64,000 nucleotides of DNA from Ciceribacter ferrooxidans (GTDB lineage: Bacteria > Pseudomonadota > Alphaproteobacteria > Rhizobiales > Rhizobiaceae). Below are positions 63,826-64,000 of this stretch, in pieces. The position numbers and the translations under genes are program-made. Below the pieces are notes generated by a model. It was given only the letters and a program-made list of their open reading frames with translations. It had not been told where the DNA came from and searched no databases. Positions within the stretch are counted from its first letter, which is position 1. Each line of letters starts with the position of its first letter. The stretch spans positions 434,001 through 498,000 of the forward strand of contig NZ_SDVB01000238.1 in the NCBI RefSeq assembly GCF_004137355.1, read 5' to 3'.

Positions 63826-63856
63826 TACCTAATCTCTCTAGCGACTAGAGGTTCAA
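63826..63856 (-). promoter_or_regulatory. MerR-type promoter of the cation exporter
   Basis: On the minus strand: TTGAAC (63856-63851) as -35, a 19-nt spacer and TAGGTA (63831-63826) as -10. In the spacer lies the perfect inverted repeat CTCTAG-TCG-CTAGAG (63850-63836). A 19-bp spacer with this CTCTAG dyad is the hallmark of ZntR/CadR/PbrR-type MerR activators. Confidence 0.85.
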
Positions 63857-63874
63857 GAGGGCGAGGCGAAAAAA

Positions 63875-64000
63875 ATGCTGTCAATCGGCGACATGGCGAG
63901 GCGCACCGGGGTGAAGATCCCGACGATCCGCTACTATGAACAGATGGGACTGATTTCCGCGGCGGACCGGACCGGCGGCAACCAGCGCCGCTACGAGAAG
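63875..64000 (+). CDS. MerR-family regulator, N-terminus only
   Basis: The first 42 residues (MLSIGDMARRTGVKIPTIRYYEQMGLI...RRYEK) are the MerR winged helix-turn-helix; the gene runs off the window end. It is divergent from the CDF exporter and, by the spacer dyad, most likely a metal-responsive activator such as ZntR or CadR. The metal-binding part is outside the window. Confidence 0.9.
   Translation, partial: MLSIGDMARRTGVKIPTIRYYEQMGLISAADRTGGNQRRYEK

Overview
The window looks like chromosomal DNA of a Rhizobiaceae-type alphaproteobacterium (Rhizobium/Ensifer/Shinella/Agrobacterium group; the genus cannot be fixed from sequence alone). The basis is high GC with strong third-position GC bias, a cobalamin-dependent MetH, FixK/FNR-type control, dispersed RIME/REP-like palindromes, a leaderless rhizobial-style attenuator and many families typical of the group. 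Gene density is high and most of the window is ordinary core or niche metabolism. There are no rRNA or tRNA genes, no CRISPR array and no recognisable transposase.

Layout. 1-4.6 kb: partial membrane gene, then a three-gene ABC efflux operon (ATPase, FtsX-type permease, HlyD-type adaptor) behind a 20-bp palindrome. 4.9-10.1 kb: AGE-family epimerase divergent from metH, with a perfect 7+7 inverted repeat in front of metH. 10.3-23.1 kb: one functional locus built around a divergent RpiR-family regulator. On the minus strand are a polyamine-type ABC importer with two different binding proteins. On the plus strand are an N-formylglutamate-amidohydrolase-like enzyme, an APC permease, a glutamine-synthetase-like ligase, an aldehyde dehydrogenase and an iron alcohol dehydrogenase, ending at a strong terminator. 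Together these fit uptake of an amine or amino alcohol and its breakdown through gamma-glutamyl intermediates. 23.4-28.5 kb: an orphan ParA-like ATPase, then a lower-GC 1448-residue NACHT-type NTPase with a C-terminal PD-(D/E)XK-like nuclease signature, the best candidate for an undescribed defence gene.

28.6-39.0 kb: L,D-transpeptidase, DUF4432 sugar epimerase-like protein, DUF442 phosphatase-like protein, RidA, LysR plus two small monooxygenase-like proteins, DUF883 protein, phosphoesterase, WYL regulator, LysE exporter, two c-type cytochromes and a HicAB toxin-antitoxin pair. 39.1-46 kb: DUF1127 protein, a cobalamin riboswitch in front of cbtB-cbtA and a small third gene, DJ-1/PfpI protein, a GNAT acetyltransferase preceded by a leader-peptide attenuator, a deoxyribosyltransferase, a cupin, a methyltransferase and a PF10118 protein. 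46-54.9 kb: FNR/FixK-box-driven usp-dksA pair, MAPEG, hemolysin III, membrane protein, XRE-cupin/GNAT pair, AI-2E transporter, sulfide:quinone oxidoreductase, RibD-like reductase, NmrA-like protein and HxlR regulator.

54.9-64 kb: polysaccharide deacetylase, S9 prolyl oligopeptidase and DUF1697 gene, followed by a small lower-GC insert (a methyltransferase-like gene translationally coupled to a LysE exporter). The insert is bounded by a ~136-bp direct repeat of the DUF1697 3' end and a decayed copy of the S9 gene 3' end. Three small hypothetical genes follow, then a CDF cation exporter divergent from a MerR regulator that share a textbook MerR promoter. The three most notable observations are the NACHT-nuclease gene, the attenuator at 42.75-42.89 kb and the duplication-flanked insert at 58.8-61.0 kb.
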